Shown here: positions 36,692 through 46,270 of the stretch, one piece after another
How positions within the stretch are numbered: position 1 is the stretch's first letter
Layout: each line of letters opens with the position of its first letter
Origin: Thioclava sp. GXIMD4216
GTDB taxonomy: Bacteria > Pseudomonadota > Alphaproteobacteria > Rhodobacterales > Rhodobacteraceae
DNA length: 64,000 nt
Direction: 5' to 3'
NCBI RefSeq assembly: GCF_037949285.1
Contig: NZ_CP149927.1
Span: 331,001-395,000 of the forward strand
The notes under the pieces: model-generated
Databases searched by the model: none
What the model was told of the DNA's origin: nothing
What the model saw: the letters and a program-made list of their open reading frames with translations, nothing else
Program-made: the position numbers and the translations under genes

Positions 36692-37567
36692 TTATTTCAG
36701 CAGGCTTGCCAGATACTTGCCATAAGCCGTCTTTTTGAATGTCTCGGCATGTTCGGCCATTTTCGCATCGTCGATCCAGCCCTTTTCATAGGCGATCTCT
36801 TCGGGGCAGCCCGATTGCACCCCCTGACGGGTCGAGAGCGTGCGCACAAAATTGCCGGCGTCCAGAAGCGAGGCATGGGTGCCGGTATCAAGCCATGCAT
36901 AGCCACGGCCCATCTGTTTCACGGTCAGCGTGCCATCCTTGAGATAGCTTTCCAGCAACGTCACGATCTCCAACTCGCCCCGCGGCGAAGGCTTGACCTC
37001 GCGGGCGCGCTTGGGGGCATCGCCATCAAGGAAATAGAGGCCGGTGACTGCATAGTTCGACGGCGGCACCTCGGGCTTTTCGATGATTTCCTCGACTTTG
37101 CCTGCCGTATCGAATTTGACCACGCCATAGCGTTCGGGATCGGCCACGCGATAGCCGAAGACCGTCCCGCCCACGCCCTGCGCATCAGCGGCTTCCAGAA
37201 GCTGCGGCAGCCCGTGGCCGAAGAAGATGTTATCGCCCAGAACCATCGCCGAAGGCGCACCGTCAAGGAAATCCTCGGCCAGAATATAGGCCTGCGCCAG
37301 ACCGTCGGGCGAGGGCTGGGTGATATAGGTCAGGCTGATGCCCCATTGGCTGCCATCGCCCAGAAGCCGTTTGAACTGCTCCTGATCCGCTGGAGTGGTG
37401 ATGATCGCGATCTCGCGGATGCCGGTCAGCATCAGCACGGTCAGCGGATAATAGATCATCGGCTTGTCATAGATCGGCATCAGCTGCTTCGAGACAGCCA
37501 TCGTCAGCGGATAGAGCCGCGTGCCCGAACCGCCGGCGAGGATAATACCTTTGCGCTGTGTTGTCAT
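36692..37567 (-). CDS. rfbA: Glucose-1-phosphate thymidylyltransferase
   Basis: 291 residues, full family length. It has the nucleotide-binding signature GIILAGGSGTRLYPLT, KQLMPIYDKPMIYYPL, VLGDNIFFGHGL, the EKP motif in IIEKPEVPPSNYAVTG, and GYAWLDTGTHASLLDA. It makes dTDP-glucose from dTTP and glucose-1-phosphate, the first step to dTDP-L-rhamnose. It is last in the operon rfbC-rfbB-rfbD-sulfotransferase-rfbA, 20 nt after the sulfotransferase gene. Confidence 0.96.
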   Translation of the reverse strand: MTTQRKGIILAGGSGTRLYPLTMAVSKQLMPIYDKPMIYYPLTVLMLTGIREIAIITTPADQEQFKRLLGDGSQWGISLTYITQPSPDGLAQAYILAEDFLDGAPSAMVLGDNIFFGHGLPQLLEAADAQGVGGTVFGYRVADPERYGVVKFDTAGKVEEIIEKPEVPPSNYAVTGLYFLDGDAPKRAREVKPSPRGELEIVTLLESYLKDGTLTVKQMGRGYAWLDTGTHASLLDAGNFVRTLSTRQGVQSGCPEEIAYEKGWIDDAKMAEHAETFKKTAYGKYLASLLK

Positions 37568-37587
37568 GAGAACTGTCCTTTAGAAAT

Positions 37588-38337
37588 CTAGATATATTTC
37601 CGGCGATAGGCGCGGGTGACTTTGCGGCCTTTCACCATTGCATAAAGCGTGTGTTTTACGGGTGCGGGGCGGTAAAGCGTTGCAAATTCGAACCCGCCGA
37701 TCGGATGTTGATAGCCAAAGCGCACATAGTCTTTGTGATAGAGCCGCGTGATGCGGGCCATATCCGCCTTGCTCGGTGCGATCCGGTCCTGCAGGGTCGG
37801 GCATTCTGCCGATTTCTGCGCATGGGGCACCTGCCCTGCGACCCCGCCAAGATGGGTTTGCAACCAGTCCACAACAGGCTCCATACCCTCTTCAAGGCGG
37901 AACACTGTGGCTTCATGCGGCAGGAAATCCGACTGGGGGCGCAGATGGTTGTCCATCACATAGGGGTCGCGCCGGTAGGCGGCCTCCATCACCGCCAGCC
38001 AGACCGAAAAGCCGCGCTGTGTCAGGCGCTGCATATGGGGGAAGCTGCGCGCCTGAAACCGGTATTCCGATATCGCCCGTTGCAAAGGGTCACGTACCAG
38101 ACCGAAAACAAGATCGGGCTTGGTGTCGAACAGGGTGCGGGCATCGGCCCAGACCAGATGCTGCTCCGAGCAGGGAAACTTGCGGGGGAGACCCGCCGCC
38201 TTACGCCCCAACCAGTCGGGGTCGTAAAGCGAGAGCGGGCCATAATGCTGCTGCAGATAGTCCTCGACCGACGTGCCGCCGGTCTTGGGGACATGCGCGA
38301 AAAAGACAGAAGTGCTGTCAGTTTGCAGAAGCGGCAT
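37588..38337 (-). CDS. Sulfotransferase family 2-like protein inside the rhamnose operon
   Basis: 249 residues. The 5'-phosphosulfate loop FFAHVPKTGGTSVEDYL lies near residue 12, and LVFGLVRDPLQRAISEYRF near 75 carries the Arg of the 3'-phosphate site, as in Sulfotransfer_2 and related sulfotransferases. AGAGGGG precedes the ATG at 38337; the TTG one codon earlier is less likely. It overlaps rfbD by 20 nt and lies 20 nt before rfbA, so it is co-translated with sugar synthesis genes. Sulfation of a rhamnose-containing glycan is the natural inference; the acceptor is unknown. Confidence 0.8.
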   Translation of the reverse strand: MPLLQTDSTSVFFAHVPKTGGTSVEDYLQQHYGPLSLYDPDWLGRKAAGLPRKFPCSEQHLVWADARTLFDTKPDLVFGLVRDPLQRAISEYRFQARSFPHMQRLTQRGFSVWLAVMEAAYRRDPYVMDNHLRPQSDFLPHEATVFRLEEGMEPVVDWLQTHLGGVAGQVPHAQKSAECPTLQDRIAPSKADMARITRLYHKDYVRFGYQHPIGGFEFATLYRPAPVKHTLYAMVKGRKVTRAYRRKYI

Positions 38338-39187
38338 CAACCCCTCTCAGCGCGTGCAGAACCTCCGCCAGATCGGCCTTCCAGTCGGGGCGGGAAATCC
38401 CGAAAGCGTCAAACGTCGTGGCGCAATCCATCCGGCTATTGGCGGGGCGTTTGGCAGGCGTCGGGAAGGCCGTCGTGGGGATATCCTCGACCGCGGTCGC
38501 GCGCCCTGCCTGCGCGAAGATCTCGCGCGCGAAACCGGCCCAGCTTGTATCGGGCGCGCCCGAGAAATGGTAGATCCCCGCTTTCGACGGGTCTTCGGCA
38601 AGCTGGCTTGCGATGCGGACACAGGCCTTGGCAATCGCCCGCGCCGAGGTCGGGCCGCCGATCTGGTCGGCCACCACGGTCAGCTTGTCACGGGTTTCTG
38701 ACAGGCGCAGCATCGTCTTCACGAAGTTATTGCCATGCGCGGAAAACACCCAAGAGGTGCGCAGCACGGCATAGGCCCCGCCCGCCAGCGCGATCCCCTG
38801 TTCGCCCTTCAGCTTGCTGCGGCCATAGGCCCCCAGCGGCGCGGTCATATCCGTGGGTTTGAACGGCGTCTCGCCCTGCCCGTCAAAGACATAATCCGTC
38901 GAGATATGCACAAAGGGAATACCAAGCCCGGCACAGGCCTGCGCCATAGCGGCGGGCGCGGCGCCATTGATCGCCTCGGCCAGATCCTCTTCGCTTTCAG
39001 CTTTATCCACCGCCGTATAGGCGGCCGCATTGATCACGGCCTCGGGCTTGGCCGCCGTGATAGCGGCGGCGCAGGCTTCGGGGGTCGACAGATCCGCCTC
39101 GGCACGCGACAGAAACTGCGCCTCGGGCAGAAGCGATTTCAGCTCGGTCGCGACTTGGCCGGTGGAACCGAAAACGAGGATGCTCAT
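38318..39187 (-). CDS. rfbD: dTDP-4-dehydrorhamnose reductase
   Basis: 289 residues with [19 protein letters not shown] at the N-terminus, [34 protein letters not shown] and the active-site [10 protein letters not shown]. It reduces the 4-keto sugar to dTDP-L-rhamnose with NADPH. The ATG at 39187 overlaps the rfbB stop by ATGA; an upstream in-frame start lies inside rfbB and is rejected. Confidence 0.96.
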   Translation of the reverse strand: MSILVFGSTGQVATELKSLLPEAQFLSRAEADLSTPEACAAAITAAKPEAVINAAAYTAVDKAESEEDLAEAINGAAPAAMAQACAGLGIPFVHISTDYVFDGQGETPFKPTDMTAPLGAYGRSKLKGEQGIALAGGAYAVLRTSWVFSAHGNNFVKTMLRLSETRDKLTVVADQIGGPTSARAIAKACVRIASQLAEDPSKAGIYHFSGAPDTSWAGFAREIFAQAGRATAVEDIPTTAFPTPAKRPANSRMDCATTFDAFGISRPDWKADLAEVLHALRGVDAASAN

Positions 39188-40266
39188 GCCGTTTCCTTCT
39201 TTCCCTCGCCAGACTGGGCCTCGCCCGTGCCCAGACGGACACCAACGCCCGCCCGCGCTTGCAGCGGTTTCCACCAAGCCTCATTGGCCAGATACCAGTC
39301 AACGGTGCGTTCAAGCCCTTCCTCGACCGTCACCGACGGACGCCAGCCCAGCTCGTTGCGGATGCGGGTCGGATCAATCGCATAACGCGCATCATGGCCG
39401 GGGCGGTCGGTTACAAAGGTGATCTGATCGGCGTAAGAGCCCTGCGCCTTCGGGCGCTTCTGGTCAAGGATCGCGCAGAGCGTCTTCACCAGTTCCAGAT
39501 TGGTGCGCTCGTTCTCGCCGCCGATATTATAGCTGCGGCCCAGCTCGCCTTTTTCCACCACCAGCAGCAGCGCATCGGCATGGTCCTCGACATAGAGCCA
39601 GTCGCGGATATTGTCGCCCTTACCGTAGATCGGCAGGTCCTTACCGGCCAGCGCGTTCAGGATCACCACGGGGATCAGCTTCTCGGGGAAGTGGAAAGGC
39701 CCGTAGTTGTTGGAGCAGTTGGTCAGCACCACCGGCAGGCCATAGGTCTCGTGCCATGCGCGCACCAGATGGTCCGAAGACGCTTTGGACGCCGAATAGG
39801 GCGAGCGCGGATCATAGGGCGTGTCTTCGGTGAATTTGATCGCAGGGTCATTGGGCAGCGAGCCAAAGACCTCATCGGTTGAGATATGGTGGAAGCGGAA
39901 GGCTTCGGGCTTGCCCTGCGCGACCCAATAGCTGCGCGCGGCCTCCAGCATATTATAGGTGCCGGTGATATTGGTTTCGATGAAATCGCCCGGCCCGTCG
40001 ATCGACCGGTCCACATGGGATTCAGCGGCCAGATGCATCACCGCATCAGGCTTATGCTTGGCAAAAACCGCATCCAGAGCGGCGCGATCACGGATATCGG
40101 CCTTCTCGAAGGCATAATTCGGACTGCCAGCGCATTCGGCCACATTCTCGAGGCAGGCCGCATAGGTCAACGCGTCGACGTTCACCACGCTATGGCCCCG
40201 CGCCATCGCCAGACGCACAACAGCCGAACCGATAAATCCGGCACCGCCGGTAACAAGAAGTTTCAT
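39184..40266 (-). CDS. rfbB: dTDP-glucose 4,6-dehydratase
   Basis: 360 residues. [20 protein letters not shown] gives the NAD site, with [29 protein letters not shown], the catalytic [15 protein letters not shown] and [14 protein letters not shown]. It converts dTDP-glucose to the 4-keto-6-deoxy sugar. It starts 4 nt after rfbC and overlaps rfbD by 4 nt. Confidence 0.96.
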   Translation of the reverse strand: MKLLVTGGAGFIGSAVVRLAMARGHSVVNVDALTYAACLENVAECAGSPNYAFEKADIRDRAALDAVFAKHKPDAVMHLAAESHVDRSIDGPGDFIETNITGTYNMLEAARSYWVAQGKPEAFRFHHISTDEVFGSLPNDPAIKFTEDTPYDPRSPYSASKASSDHLVRAWHETYGLPVVLTNCSNNYGPFHFPEKLIPVVILNALAGKDLPIYGKGDNIRDWLYVEDHADALLLVVEKGELGRSYNIGGENERTNLELVKTLCAILDQKRPKAQGSYADQITFVTDRPGHDARYAIDPTRIRNELGWRPSVTVEEGLERTVDWYLANEAWWKPLQARAGVGVRLGTGEAQSGEGKKETA

Positions 40267-40270
40267 AGGA

Positions 40271-40828
40271 TCAGGCCTCGAAGGTGAAAGGGGTGTCGAA
40301 TGCGGAAAGCGGCTGCGCCTTCTCGTCTTTTTCGGAAATGATCGGGGTAATATCGGCAATCGGCCAGTCGATGCCACAGCTGTCCCATTTCACCGCGCCA
40401 TCGCATTCGGGCGCGTAATGGTCGGTGCATTTATAGCAGATCTCGGCATCATCCGTCAGCGTCATGAACCCATGCAGGAAGCCCGCCGGAATCCATAGCT
40501 GCTTGCCATTCTCGAAGGACAGCTCAAAGCCCACCCATTGACCATAGGTCGGGCTGCCCTTGCGTACATCCACCGCCACATCAAAGATCGACCCGCGGCC
40601 ACAGCGCACCAGTTTGCCCTGCGCATGCGGCGGCGACTGGAAATGCAGCCCGCGCACCGTGCCCTTCTCGCGCGAGAGCGAGTGGTTGTCCTGCACGAAT
40701 TCCGGCAGGTTCACCCCTTCGGCTTCAAGCTTCTTCTTGTTCCAGCTTTCGGAGAAAAAACCGCGATGGTCACCAAAACGCGGGGGCGTAATGAGGATAA
40801 CGCCCGGAAGGGAGGTGTGTTCAATCAT
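40271..40828 (-). CDS. rfbC: dTDP-4-dehydrorhamnose 3,5-epimerase
   Basis: 185 residues, typical length. [37 protein letters not shown] (split here as FVQDNHSLS and GTVRGLHFQ) with the catalytic His, and [11 protein letters not shown] identify RmlC. It is the first gene of the rhamnose operon; the promoter must lie in the 282-bp gap up to 41110, which otherwise holds only the receptor terminator. Confidence 0.95.
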   Translation of the reverse strand: MIEHTSLPGVILITPPRFGDHRGFFSESWNKKKLEAEGVNLPEFVQDNHSLSREKGTVRGLHFQSPPHAQGKLVRCGRGSIFDVAVDVRKGSPTYGQWVGFELSFENGKQLWIPAGFLHGFMTLTDDAEICYKCTDHYAPECDGAVKWDSCGIDWPIADITPIISEKDEKAQPLSAFDTPFTFEA

Positions 40829-41060
40829 AGACCCTTAGCCCACATGTTCTTTATTTTGCGCCAGCTTCGGCTTTCCAACGGCCCAAGACAAGGCCATCCG
40901 GCGGTAAAAACCGATTTTCTCGCCAGTTGACAGCATTTTTTTGCTTATTCGTCACGTCAAAATGCCCGAAGGTCCGGCCCGAAAAACGGAATTAGTGCGA
41001 GGGGTTGGCCTGTCGAGGAAAATATCCATGCACGTCATGATTGAATTTTGCGCAAAAGAT

Positions 41061-41084
41061 AACCCCCGCCAATCGGCGGGGGTT
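41061..41084 (-). terminator. Terminator of the siderophore receptor gene
   Basis: A 10-bp stem (AACCCCCGCC with 41075-41084) and 4-nt loop. On the minus strand it begins 27 nt after the receptor stop and is followed by ATCTTTTG. A palindrome TTTTGCGCAAAA (41047-41058) lies right behind it. Confidence 0.8.
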
Positions 41085-41110
41085 TGCAGCCGGATCGGGC
41101 CGGATGCGGA

Positions 41111-43216
41111 TCAGAAGGTCTTGGTCAGCGAGACGTTGAAGGTGCGCGGTTCGCCGCGGAAGTTGAACACCGTGGTGCTGCCCACGCGCGAATAATATTC
41201 TTTGTCGAAGAGGTTATCGACGCCCATGCGCAAAGTCAGGTCATCATTGAAGGTTTTGACCGCCATCAGATCGACCACCCCGTAACCCGGTGCCTCGATC
41301 CCCTTGGAGGAGAAACCGCTCATCATGGTCAGGCGGCCCCCGAGGCTCCAATCGGCCATCACGCCGTCCTTGAAGTCATACATGGCCTGAAGCTTGAACA
41401 TGTGTTTGGGCGTATAGGTCGAGAAATCCTCGCCCTTCGAGCTGCCGTTGAGATATTCGGTCTCGGTATAGGTATAGCCTGCCGAGAGGTGCAGATTTTC
41501 GCGCAACTCGCCCGACACCGTCAGCTCGACGCCTTTGGATTCGACCTCTTCCTCGGCTTTGTAGTAATCGGTGCCGGTGATCGCGACAGGACGGTTCGCC
41601 TCGCGCAGGTTGAAATAGGCCGCCGTGACATCCAGACCATAGGCAAGCCGGGCCTTGACGCCCAGCTCGTATTGGCGCCCCTCGACGGGATCAAGCAGAT
41701 CGCCATCCGTGTCCCGCGACGATTGCGGAATGAAGATCTCGGAATAGCTGGCATAGAGCGAGGCATCGGGCGTCAGCTCGTAGGTGGCACCGGCAAACGG
41801 TGTCACATGGGCATCGACGTCATAATCGGCCGTCGAGACCGCGCCGCTGGACAGCGTCGTGGTGTCGACCGTGCCGTCATACCAGCTCAGGCGCGCGCCA
41901 CCGATCACGGTCAGCTTGTCCATCGGCTTGAGCCGTAGCTGCGAATAGAGCCCCGTGGAAGTGGTCTCCGAGTCCGCGCGGGTCGAATAGCTATAGCTCG
42001 GCTTGGCCACCGACGCGCCATCGAAATCGTTCAGGTTCCAGCTGCCCGAGATCGATCCGCGGGCGGTGTAGGTGGTGCTGGTGACCTTCTGCCAATCGGC
42101 CCCGACAATCGCGTTGCCTTCCATCTGGCCCAGTTGGAAGGGCAGATCCGCATGGATGTCCAGCGCGAGGCTGTCCTGACTGAAATCGCGGCCCAGATAG
42201 GCGATCGAAGAGATGTTGTTATCGGCATCGGCGGTCGATCCGGCATAGCCGTAGAGGAAATTGGCATCCTGCCACGATTTGCGCATCGAGAATTTGATGC
42301 GCCCGCCATTATCGAGGAAATGCTCGCCCGCCACCACGGCATCGGTGGTTTCGTTGTCGAAATCGTTCCAGTCGGGCATCACGCCCGCCTCGACATCCGT
42401 CCAGATCAGCGAGCCATCCGCATAGGTGGGCAGACCGTTGAACGGCGCGATATCGCGCTCCATATGGCTGAGCGAGAAAGTCAGTTTGGTATTCGGGTCC
42501 ACATCCCACGCGACGGTGCCGTAATAGGACTGCACCCCGTTCGAGCCACCGTCGATAAACGTATCGCCATCGCCATAGGCGGCCACAAAGCGCCCGCGCA
42601 GCGTGCCGTCCTTATTGAGTGCCGAGGACATATCGACTTCCGCGCGGACTTGCCCGTTGCTATCGGCCGAAGTCGTGGCATAGCCGGTAAACTCGGTGGC
42701 GGTGGCCTGTTTGAGACGCATATTGATCGAGCCTGCCGGTTCGCCGGTGCTGATGAACAGGCCCGACGGTCCTTTGAGGACCTCGACGTGATCGACAATC
42801 GACAGATCCGGCTGGGTGCCGTAGATCGAGCTGACCGGCGCGGGGAGGCCGTCGAAATAGAGATAGTCGAATTCGTAGCCGCGCGAATAGATCGACGACC
42901 GCCCGACATCATTATTGAGGATCATGATGCCCGCCACATCCGACAGCGCCTCTTCCAGCGCCGTGTAGCCGCCATCCTCGATCTGCTTATGGGTGACGAC
43001 CGAGGTCGATTGCGGCACCTCGCGCGGGCTCATCGCCGCCTTCTCCCCCACCGAGATCAGATCGGTCGCATAGCTATCGGAGCCTTCGGTCTCGTAGCTC
43101 GACCCTTCGACAACGATCTCGTCCAGTGCGACCGCATCTTGCGCGAATGCCGGTGCGGCAAGGGCGGTGGAGGCCAGCAGGCACAGTTTCAACGTGGTAC
43201 GTCCAGCAGGTGACAT
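41111..43216 (-). CDS. TonB-dependent siderophore receptor, FhuE/FpvA type
   Basis: 701 residues. A signal peptide (MSPAGRTTLKLCLLASTALA..., cut after AFAQ) precedes LDEIVVEGSSYE, the plug with SPREVPQSTSVVTHKQIED, YSRGYEFDYLYFDG and VLKGPSGLFISTGEPAGSIN, and a barrel ending GEPRTFNVSLTKTF. These plug sequences are those of the FhuE, FoxA and FpvA group, which take up hydroxamate or mixed siderophores made by other organisms. The start at 43216 is set by the signal peptide. An AraC regulator is divergent 153 bp away, a common pairing for inducible xenosiderophore receptors. The ligand cannot be read from sequence. Confidence 0.9.
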   Translation of the reverse strand: MSPAGRTTLKLCLLASTALAAPAFAQDAVALDEIVVEGSSYETEGSDSYATDLISVGEKAAMSPREVPQSTSVVTHKQIEDGGYTALEEALSDVAGIMILNNDVGRSSIYSRGYEFDYLYFDGLPAPVSSIYGTQPDLSIVDHVEVLKGPSGLFISTGEPAGSINMRLKQATATEFTGYATTSADSNGQVRAEVDMSSALNKDGTLRGRFVAAYGDGDTFIDGGSNGVQSYYGTVAWDVDPNTKLTFSLSHMERDIAPFNGLPTYADGSLIWTDVEAGVMPDWNDFDNETTDAVVAGEHFLDNGGRIKFSMRKSWQDANFLYGYAGSTADADNNISSIAYLGRDFSQDSLALDIHADLPFQLGQMEGNAIVGADWQKVTSTTYTARGSISGSWNLNDFDGASVAKPSYSYSTRADSETTSTGLYSQLRLKPMDKLTVIGGARLSWYDGTVDTTTLSSGAVSTADYDVDAHVTPFAGATYELTPDASLYASYSEIFIPQSSRDTDGDLLDPVEGRQYELGVKARLAYGLDVTAAYFNLREANRPVAITGTDYYKAEEEVESKGVELTVSGELRENLHLSAGYTYTETEYLNGSSKGEDFSTYTPKHMFKLQAMYDFKDGVMADWSLGGRLTMMSGFSSKGIEAPGYGVVDLMAVKTFNDDLTLRMGVDNLFDKEYYSRVGSTTVFNFRGEPRTFNVSLTKTF

Positions 43217-43369
43217 GGCACTATCCCTTAATAACCGAGTATTTTTATCGACCATTAGAGCTGGATCTGGTATCTGGCCAGTATCCGGCCTGTGCCATAC
43301 GGCCATATATCTTCGTCAAAGCGCCAATCGGCTGGCGTTCCCGCAAAGGATCAGACCTTGGAGGTCCAG

Positions 43370-44338
43370 ATGGATATCAGCCTGAATGACATCGCCACGG
43401 GGCTACGGGGGGATGTGACGGATTTCGGCGCAAGCCTGCCCGTCTCCGACATCGTGCTGCGCGGCGGACGTCGGCGGATTGCGCTGCCCTCGGGCCTCAA
43501 CGTGCAGCTACAGGATACGGTCAGCGCGAAAGATTTCGTCACCTTCCTGACCCGTCCGGCCAATCTGTTGCTGCATCTCATTCTGGAGGGGCAGGTCGAG
43601 GGCAGGCTCGGGCCGCGCAGCGAGCGTTTCGGGCCGATGCCGGGCCAGCCAGCGCAACTGCATCTGAGCGCGCTTGGTCAGCCGACGGCCTTCCGCCGCA
43701 ATATCACGGCAGGCAACCATGTGCGCAAAGTGTCGGTGCTGGTCCCGTGGAACTGGCTGGAGGCGCGCGGGGTGACGATGCAATCGATCCTTCAGGGCCA
43801 AGCCCATCTGCGGGCAAGCTGGACGGCGACCATGCCCGACGTGTTACGGGCCGAAGCCCTGCTGCAACGCCATCGGCAGACGCCCTTCTGCCAGATCGAA
43901 GCGGAAGCGCTCGCCCTGTCCATGTTGCAGACGATGCTGGTGGGGCTGATGGGAGCGGAGCCGGAGATCAGCCGGACGGATCAGGAACGGCTGAGCCGGA
44001 TCGAGGCGCAGGCCTTGATCGCGGGGGGGCTGCCTTCGTCCGAGGCTCTGGCTGAAAGCGCGGGCATGAGCGTGTCCTCCATGCGCCGGTTGTTCCGGCG
44101 CCTGCGCGGCATGTCGGTACATGGGCGGTTGCGCCAGATCCGGCTGGAACGGGCGGGCCATGCCCTGCATGCGGGGGCTTCGGTGGCCAGCGCGGCACGG
44201 CAGGCGGGCTACGAAACGCCGGAAGCTTTCGCAACGGCCTTCCGGCTGGCAATGGGCATGCCCCCGTCGGGGTATCGCAAAGGCGCAGCCGGTTTGGTCC
44301 CCGCCCCTGCCCCCGACGCAGACCTGGCGCAGGACTGA
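43370..44338 (+). CDS. AraC family regulator, probably of the adjacent receptor
   Basis: 322 residues. The C-terminal third (about 225-310) has the two AraC helix-turn-helix units: LAESAGMSVSSMRRLFRRL and ASAARQAGYETPEAFATAFR. The N-terminal half has no recognised metabolite pocket but resembles PchR-type regulators in length and layout; those sense siderophores and activate receptor genes. GGAGG is 6 nt before the ATG. Divergent from the receptor at 41111-43216. Confidence 0.85.
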   Translation: MDISLNDIATGLRGDVTDFGASLPVSDIVLRGGRRRIALPSGLNVQLQDTVSAKDFVTFLTRPANLLLHLILEGQVEGRLGPRSERFGPMPGQPAQLHLSALGQPTAFRRNITAGNHVRKVSVLVPWNWLEARGVTMQSILQGQAHLRASWTATMPDVLRAEALLQRHRQTPFCQIEAEALALSMLQTMLVGLMGAEPEISRTDQERLSRIEAQALIAGGLPSSEALAESAGMSVSSMRRLFRRLRGMSVHGRLRQIRLERAGHALHAGASVASAARQAGYETPEAFATAFRLAMGMPPSGYRKGAAGLVPAPAPDADLAQD

Positions 44339-44842
44339 CACAGGACGAACGGGCCAGAGATTTTTCTGGCGGAACTTTATGCAGGCTCGGAGACCTCGCA
44401 CCCTGTTCTGTCAGGTGCCTCTGGCTCTTGTCGCTTGGACCTGCCACTGCGCGCTATCTGTGACGTGATCCTGCCCGTTTTGTAAAATTCCTTCCGGCAG
44501 AATGGTCATTTTAAGATCACCTTCATTCCATTGAGCAAAGCTGGGTGTCCTGTGCAGCTTCATTCGATGTCCCGTAATGTTTTCTCGTTCAAAATGTCGT
44601 CCCGATTTTATCCGCCGTTTGGCTGTGTCTCGGCAAAGGGCCTGCCCCGAACCGGTCGGCAAGATCCGGTCGGCAAGATCAGGTCGGGCATCCGTATTCC
44701 TTTATACGACAGCGGATATTGCCCCTATGCGCGCGGTCGGGTCGGTCCCGATCCGCCTGATCCGCACCGATCTGCCTATCGCCGCATCATGGGCGGCAGG
44801 AGGCACCAACCCCAATCCATGCCAGAACCGGAGGAGGATCAC
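44339..44842. other. 504-bp region without a supported gene; contains a 14-bp tandem duplication
   Basis: A weak hairpin (44353-44370, 6-bp stem) could end the AraC transcript. CCGGTCGGCAAGAT is repeated directly at 44652-44665 and 44666-44679, with a partial third copy. An open frame continues upstream of the next gene through this region, but its composition and the strong ribosome site at 44829-44836 favour a non-coding leader. Confidence 0.5.
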
Positions 44843-45298
44843 ATGGCTTTACGGACACATATCGACCGCGTTTCATCGCAGATCATCGAGAATTTCGAGG
44901 CGATCGAACATCGTTTCCTGAGCGCTAAGCTCAAGGACAAGAAACTGATGAACGTGCTTCTGGAGCGGCTGATTGCCTCGGGGTCGCTATGTGCGACATT
45001 TCCGGCGGGCACCCTGTTCGAGACGCAGGACGAGCGGGATTGCCTTTACGGGCTGTATGACGATATCCGGCATATTCTCTGTCTGCGCTCGCGCGCGCGG
45101 ACGGAGCCGCAATCGGTCACGTTCAAATTCCGTCCGGTCGGCGTGGATATCGTGATCATACTCGATCCGCAAGCCAGCGATTTTGTGGACGGGATGACCT
45201 TTGTCCTGCGGGCGGCGGTGGATGATTTCGAAGATCTCACCCATGTCGTGCATTGCGATAAAGGCATGACGCCGCGCCTGTTCTTCGACGAGGCGTAA
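44843..45298 (+). CDS. Conserved-looking protein of unknown function
   Basis: 151 residues, starting MALRTHIDRVSS behind GGAGGAGG. No signal peptide, membrane helix or known motif was seen. The N-terminal third looks helical (IIENFEAIEHRFLSAKLKD); the C-terminal two thirds read as alternating strands (TFKFRPVGVDIVIILDPQ, TFVLRAAVDDFEDLTHVVH) that suggest a small alpha/beta fold. It stands alone between a convergent asparaginase gene and the AraC regulator, so context gives no clue. The codon use looks coding. Confidence 0.65.
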   Translation: MALRTHIDRVSSQIIENFEAIEHRFLSAKLKDKKLMNVLLERLIASGSLCATFPAGTLFETQDERDCLYGLYDDIRHILCLRSRARTEPQSVTFKFRPVGVDIVIILDPQASDFVDGMTFVLRAAVDDFEDLTHVVHCDKGMTPRLFFDEA

Positions 45299-45322
45299 CG
45301 CTGCAAAACCGCCCGTTCGGTC

Positions 45323-45350
45323 GTCAGGTTCAGGCCGTCAGGTTCAGGCC
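45323..45350. repeat. 14-bp tandem duplication at the end of the asparaginase gene
   Basis: GTCAGGTTCAGGCC occurs twice head to tail (45323-45336, 45337-45350). The second copy contains the stop codon of the asparaginase gene; the first repeats that stop-codon context outside the gene. Confidence 0.8.
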
Positions 45351-46204
45351 GCAGAGGCCGCGAGCAAAAGCCGCACAAAGGCCAGTTCGACCGTTTCGGT
45401 GCCGCCATTGGTGACACCGCTTTGCCAAAAGCTGGCACCTGCCGCGTAAAGCCCCGGTGCCAGCCCGCCCTGCACGCATTGGCTGACGACGCGCACCGGA
45501 AGGCCGCGTGCGACGGCCTCGGCCACAGCGGTCACAAGTGCCGGATCCTCGGGAAAGGTCCCTGCCCCGTAGATGCGCAAGACGACCCCGTCGAAACAGC
45601 CCAGCAGTGCCGTCAGGGCCTGTCCCGACAGTCCCGGCGTCAGGGTGAGCACGCCGATCTGCGGCCCTGTGCCGAACCGCGCGCCGGTGGAGCGAGGGGC
45701 TGACGGGGCCTGCGGCACTGACACAAAGGCTGCGCGGGCGTGACTGTCGGTCTTTGTCACCCCTTCGGCCTCAAGGATCTGGCCATTCACGGCCACCCGC
45801 ACACCCGCCTGTCCCGAAAGCAGATACTCCAGCGCCTGCGCGAGGCTTTCTTCGGCATCGGCATTCTGGCCCAGCGGCTGCATGGCGGCGCACAGGACCA
45901 CCGCGCGTTCGGGGGCGATCACCTGCGACAGGGCTGCGGCGCTAAAGCCCAGCGTATCGGTGCCATGTGTGATCAGCACGGGTCCGTCATGTTCGGCAAT
46001 CAGATCGGCCAGCCGGTTCCAGTCCGCGGGGCGGATATTGGCACTGTCGATCAGCGGGTCGAAGGTCACGACATCCAGTGCGGTGCCCTGTGGCAGCGCC
46101 GCCCGCAGATGCTGTTCAACGACACCCGCACCGGGCACAAGCCCCTGTTCGGAAGGCACCATGCCGATGGTGCCGCCAGTATCGATGAGACGCAATATCT
46201 GCAT
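45344..46204 (-). CDS. Type-I/II L-asparaginase family protein
   Basis: 286 residues, short for the family (about 320-350). Both catalytic threonine segments are present: LIDTGGTIGM near residue 5 and the second, VLITHGTDTLGFSAAAL, near residue 75 with its Thr-Asp; the Lys motif region is covered by VTKTDSHARAAFVS. The C-terminal subunit is present but compact. No signal peptide, so cytoplasmic. It hydrolyses L-asparagine, or possibly glutamine, to the acid and ammonia. It is convergent with the unknown gene at 44843 and follows the AcoR-type regulator by 66 nt on the same strand. Confidence 0.85.
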   Translation of the reverse strand: MQILRLIDTGGTIGMVPSEQGLVPGAGVVEQHLRAALPQGTALDVVTFDPLIDSANIRPADWNRLADLIAEHDGPVLITHGTDTLGFSAAALSQVIAPERAVVLCAAMQPLGQNADAEESLAQALEYLLSGQAGVRVAVNGQILEAEGVTKTDSHARAAFVSVPQAPSAPRSTGARFGTGPQIGVLTLTPGLSGQALTALLGCFDGVVLRIYGAGTFPEDPALVTAVAEAVARGLPVRVVSQCVQGGLAPGLYAAGASFWQSGVTNGGTETVELAFVRLLLAASAA

Positions 46205-46270
46205 GACGCTCTCCGCTTGGAATTTCTTGCCCCCGCATCTGGCAGGCAAAGCGGCATTTGACAACATGCT

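Noticed and set aside
44531..44842. N-terminal extension of the unknown protein at 44843
   Set aside because: The extension contains the tandem 14-bp repeats, has irregular composition, and the GGAGGAGG site precedes the ATG at 44843.
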